Assembly (NCBI GenBank): GCA_913056365.1
Contig: CAJXLT010000001.1
Coordinates: forward strand, 496,001 to 560,000
DNA length: 64,000 nt
Direction: 5' to 3'
DNA from: an uncultured Paenibacillaceae bacterium
GTDB lineage: Bacteria; Bacillota; Bacilli; Paenibacillales; K13
Shown piece after piece: positions 61,461 to 64,000 of this stretch. Within the stretch, counting starts at the first letter, position 1. The number at the start of each line of letters is the position of its first letter. The notes under the pieces were generated by a model, which saw nothing but the letters and a program-made list of their open reading frames with translations, ran no database searches and had not been told where the DNA came from. A program made the position numbers and the translations under genes.

Positions 61461-61773
61461 TGATGAGCCGTGGCGGATAGTGTTGCCGCTCCGTGAGGAG
61501 GAATGTGCGATGTTGCCCCACAAGTCAGCGAGCGATGTTGCACTTCGAGGCGAGAAGGGAAGCCGTCCCACGAGTCAGCGAGAGATGCTGCACTTCGAGG
61601 CGGGAAGGGATGCCGTTGGCGTTCGCCGGAACCGATGCCGTTGGCGTTCGCTAGAGCGGATGCTGTTGTCGTTCGCCAGAACGGATGCCGTTGACAGCGG
61701 CAAGGAAAGCCGAGGAAAGGGGAGGGCGATTCAATAGACTTTGGGTACACACATCCGAATGGGAGGATTGTTC
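61461..61773. repeat. Second tandem repeat block (50- and 25-base units)
   Basis: CCCACAAGTCAGCGAGCGAT recurs 50 bases later (from 61517 and 61567, two copies). It is followed by four copies of a 25-base unit, GATGCCGTTGGCGTTCGC plus seven bases, starting at 61609, 61634, 61659 and 61684. Since 50 is twice 25, the two may share an origin. Open frames in this block (61480-61737 and 61503-61694) have no ribosome binding site and reflect the GC-rich repeats. The last 70 bases lead to PhyH 3. Confidence 0.8.
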
Positions 61774-62613
61774 ATGAACAAAACCGTAAGTGCGGAGGAT
61801 CGACAGTTCTATGAAGAGAACGGCTATGTCGTGCTTCGCGAATGGCTCTCCACAGAAGCAGCGAAGCGAATCAATCAGGAATTTCACAAGCTATGGATAG
61901 ACTTGATTCGGGAAGGGACGATTGCGCAAGATGAGGAGCGGCCACTTGAGAGCGTGTTTCCGAGACTGCGCGATTATCACTTGACTCGACCTGACATTGC
62001 CAGCGCGGTGCTGACCGAGGACATATTCGGTGCGGCAGAGGCGCTGCTCGGTGAAATTCCGCTGGCTATTTCAACTAGTTACTACTTCAAGGGTCCTGGT
62101 ACACGGGGACTGCCTGCGCATCAAGATAATTACAGTGTAGGTGCGGCGCCTGTATCGACCTGCTCGCTATGGATAAGCCTCAGCGTGTCACAGCCGCGGA
62201 ACGGCGGGTTGTTCGTCGTACCGGGCTCGCACAAGCTAGGGTTGCGCGAGCCGGAGCCAATCGAAGAGAGCGATGTGGAGTATGGCGAGAAGTTGAGTGT
62301 GCCGGAAGGCTTCGAGAAGCTTGCATTGGAGACGAATCCGGGCGATGTCGTTGCGCTGCACGGCAATGTCATGCACGGTTCGTATGCGAATGTGACGAAG
62401 AACCGGTTCCGCCAAGCGCACGTCACGCATTTCACTGGTGTTAGCGTGGAGCGGGTAGCGCTGAATTATCGAACACTCTTGGATCGAAGCGGCAGCAAGG
62501 TGCGCAGACGGTTGAACATCCAGCCGCGTGTGGAGAATCATGCGCTGAAGAAGGCGGAATGGAGCGGTGTTGGCGGCAGCAAGCCGTGGGAAGGGCGGCA
62601 GCATGACGAGTAA
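61774..62613 (+). CDS. PhyH-family Fe(II)/2-oxoglutarate dioxygenase 3
   Basis: A 279-residue third PhyH paralogue. Iron ligands are His116 and Asp118 (PAHQDN) and His201 (VMHGSY); the C-terminal TGVSVERVALNY...GSKVRRRLN is the shared signature with copies 1 and 2. FRQAHVTHF replaces FRRSFVTHF. The ATG at 61774 follows GGGAGGA. The phosphopantetheinyl transferase gene overlaps its end by 11 bases, linking hydroxylation to the carrier-protein machinery. Confidence 0.88.
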   Translation: MNKTVSAEDRQFYEENGYVVLREWLSTEAAKRINQEFHKLWIDLIREGTIAQDEERPLESVFPRLRDYHLTRPDIASAVLTEDIFGAAEALLGEIPLAISTSYYFKGPGTRGLPAHQDNYSVGAAPVSTCSLWISLSVSQPRNGGLFVVPGSHKLGLREPEPIEESDVEYGEKLSVPEGFEKLALETNPGDVVALHGNVMHGSYANVTKNRFRQAHVTHFTGVSVERVALNYRTLLDRSGSKVRRRLNIQPRVENHALKKAEWSGVGGSKPWEGRQHDE

Positions 62614-63100
62614 GACGACTTCGCAGATGATGACGGTCGCTGGAATCGGCATCGATATTCAGCATATCCGCCAATTGGAGCAAGCGATCGAGCGGCAAGG
62701 GGAGCGACTGATTACGAAGGTATTCACACCGGAGGAACGCGATTACTGTCAGAGCCGTCCACATGCTGCACAGCATTATGCCGCAAGGTGGGCGGTCAAG
62801 GAGGCCTTCTACAAAGCGGTAAGCGAGCAGATAAGCTCACCGTATCGTTTCGTTGACGTAGAAACTAAGCTTACTCCGCGCGGCAAGCCCACTCTCGTCC
62901 TGCATCATTCAATTGGAGAGTTCGCCATGCGCCATAAGCTGCACTTTCACATTAGCTTATCGCACTCAGGGGATTATGCAACAGGCATTGTCATGGCTGT
63001 CAGGCAAGCCGATGAAGACGGGGAAGGGAGCAAAATCCATGAAGGCGAAACAGCTGCCGATTCATGCCAATCCTGGATTGGAGACGGAATGCTATCATAA
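62603..63100 (+). CDS. acpS: AcpS-type 4'-phosphopantetheinyl transferase
   Basis: It transfers the phosphopantetheine arm of coenzyme A to a carrier-protein serine. The 165-residue product has the AcpS signature GIGIDIQHI, FTPEERDYC, ARWAVKEAFYKA (metal Asp/Glu) and HISLSHSGDYA. It is longer than usual AcpS (about 120-130); the extra C-terminal 35 residues (after MAVRQ) run on into the start of the next gene in another frame. It probably serves carrier proteins 1 and 2 rather than the fatty acid ACP. GTGGGAAGGGC precedes the ATG at 62603. Confidence 0.88.
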   Translation: MTSKTTSQMMTVAGIGIDIQHIRQLEQAIERQGERLITKVFTPEERDYCQSRPHAAQHYAARWAVKEAFYKAVSEQISSPYRFVDVETKLTPRGKPTLVLHHSIGEFAMRHKLHFHISLSHSGDYATGIVMAVRQADEDGEGSKIHEGETAADSCQSWIGDGMLS

Positions 63101-64000
63101 CTTCCGGTTAAGCATCGTGATGGCTGATCCGTCACGGATCCCATGGTGCTACGGACATTATGTCAATTTGCAAATTGTATCGAAGGAGAAGATGATGTTT
63201 CCCTTCGTACGATTTGAAGAGCATCTGGATGTGTATGCCGGCCTGCTGCGGGAAGAACCGCTGGATAATCTCAGCGTGGGTATGCTGCCTGCCATAAGAG
63301 ATGCGATCGATCAAGGCCATTACGTTATCATCTATCTGAACTGGTCACGCCTGCCGTGCTCTAACCTGTATCGAGGTGCAGATTTGATCCATGATGCGAT
63401 TTTATACGGTTACGATGATGAGGAGAAGCAATTGGATCTGCTTGCATTCGAAGTGAACGGCAAGTCTTACGGAACGGTGCGACTGCCTTATGCAACCTGT
63501 GAGGAAGAATTTGCGCATGTCATTGAGGAGCATAAGCATGCGAACAAGTGGTTTGCCTATTATGGCTTTCCGTTATCGTCCATCGAGCTGGAATCAGCAG
63601 CGAGCTTCATGCTGGATAAGCGAAGCTTATATTTCTCCCTCGAGCGAGGCAACATTCAACCGCGTGGGGAGAAGGATGATGTGTTCGCTAACGGCTATCC
63701 GGTCAATGCCTATATGGCCGATTATTTCGCCAAGGCTGCTAAGGGTCAGCATATCGATCCGAGGGAATACGGCATTTGGAATATCGTAGTGACCAAGATG
63801 CTTCAGCATAAGAGGTGGATGCTGCGCAGACTCGCGTATATGTGGGAGCATGCGAATGGAGATGAACGCCGGATGTTGGCCAAATGCCGCGATCTGTATG
63901 AGCAGGCGAAGCAGCAGCTGATGCGCGTTCGCGTACAATCGCTGTTGTATCAGAAGACAGCCGATGCGAAGCATTTGACAGCAATCAGCGAACATTTCCA
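63039..64000 (+). CDS. BtrH/C39-like protein, putative acyltransferase (3' end outside window)
   Basis: An open frame runs from an ATG at 63039 (GGGAAGGGAG eight bases upstream) to the end of the window: 320 residues and no stop. The N-terminal segment ETECYHNFRLSIV, then PWCYGHYVNLQI, GHYVIIYLNWSRL and HDAILYGYDDEEKQLDLLAFE, match the layout of papain-like/C39-related proteins of the butirosin BtrH type (Cys, then His with the GYDD strand). BtrH moves an acyl group from a carrier protein to an amine or sugar. A helical, basic C-terminal half follows (AKCRDLYEQAKQQLMRVRVQ). It overlaps acpS by 62 bases in a different frame. Function by analogy only. Confidence 0.6.
   Translation, partial: MKAKQLPIHANPGLETECYHNFRLSIVMADPSRIPWCYGHYVNLQIVSKEKMMFPFVRFEEHLDVYAGLLREEPLDNLSVGMLPAIRDAIDQGHYVIIYLNWSRLPCSNLYRGADLIHDAILYGYDDEEKQLDLLAFEVNGKSYGTVRLPYATCEEEFAHVIEEHKHANKWFAYYGFPLSSIELESAASFMLDKRSLYFSLERGNIQPRGEKDDVFANGYPVNAYMADYFAKAAKGQHIDPREYGIWNIVVTKMLQHKRWMLRRLAYMWEHANGDERRMLAKCRDLYEQAKQQLMRVRVQSLLYQKTADAKHLTAISEHF

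Noticed and set aside
61480-61737. Two overlapping open frames in the GC-rich tandem repeats
   Set aside because: The 25- and 50-base periods are not multiples of three, so the frames change from unit to unit; no ribosome binding site.

Overview
The window reads as a chromosomal segment of an endospore-forming Gram-positive bacterium, most likely a member of the Paenibacillaceae (Bacillales). The evidence is a complete sporulation programme (dacF-spoIIAA-spoIIAB-sigF-spoVAA-spoVAB-spoVAF, ytfJ, dacB-spmA-spmB), meso-diaminopimelate decarboxylase, Bacillus-type ribosome binding sites (AAGGAGG), frequent TTG and GTG starts, and the B. subtilis-like order dacB-spmA-spmB-rluB-resABCD. No tRNA, rRNA, CRISPR array or insertion sequence was seen.

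Left half, about 1-36.8 kb, is mainly core genome. 1-4.5 kb is a nucleoside salvage block (3' end of deoB, two tandem purine nucleoside phosphorylases, pdp). 5.2-13.4 kb is the dacF/spoIIA/sigF/spoVA/lysA/ppiB block, with recognisable sigma-G/F and sigma-H promoters. 13.5-17.7 kb is the riboflavin operon ribD-ribE-ribBA-ribH behind an unusually long FMN riboswitch and a terminator. Then come scpA-scpB and ytfI/ytfJ-like genes. 20.6-28.7 kb is a looser region: a lipoprotein with a 53-residue membrane peptide, a secreted GH5 mannanase with two CBM5/12 modules, a membrane-anchored subtilase, a sugar isomerase, an oxidoreductase and an AraC regulator. 28.7-36.7 kb returns to core genes (dacB, spmA, spmB, an Amidase_2-like gene, rluB, resA-D). 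resE does not follow resD.

Right half, about 36.9-64 kb, is accessory and looks like one large non-modular biosynthetic gene cluster with no obvious known counterpart. It has two class II tRNA-synthetase-like amino acid:[carrier protein] ligases, two stand-alone carrier proteins, a phosphopantetheinyl transferase, an AMP-forming ligase, two KAS III-like proteins, a chorismate-lyase-like protein, three paralogous PhyH dioxygenases, three small VOC proteins plus a fourth VOC domain fused to an ECF sigma factor, a vanadium haloperoxidase homologue, an HEXXH peptidase, a block of sugar genes (TIM-barrel isomerase, phosphotransferase, HAD phosphatase, nucleotidyltransferase, glycosyltransferase), an SDR, an RnfD/NqrB-like flavoprotein, a DsbD-like membrane protein and dedicated regulators. 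The last gene, absent from a simple stop-to-stop ORF list because it runs off the window, looks like a BtrH/C39-like acyltransferase.

The parts suggest a pathway that activates amino (and possibly aryl) acids on free carrier proteins, hydroxylates them while tethered, and transfers the acyl groups to a phosphorylated, nucleotide-activated or glycosylated acceptor. The product is unknown. Several families of short intergenic repeats (5.3, 21.7, 26.4, 55.6 and 61.1-61.7 kb) lie in gaps in both halves.
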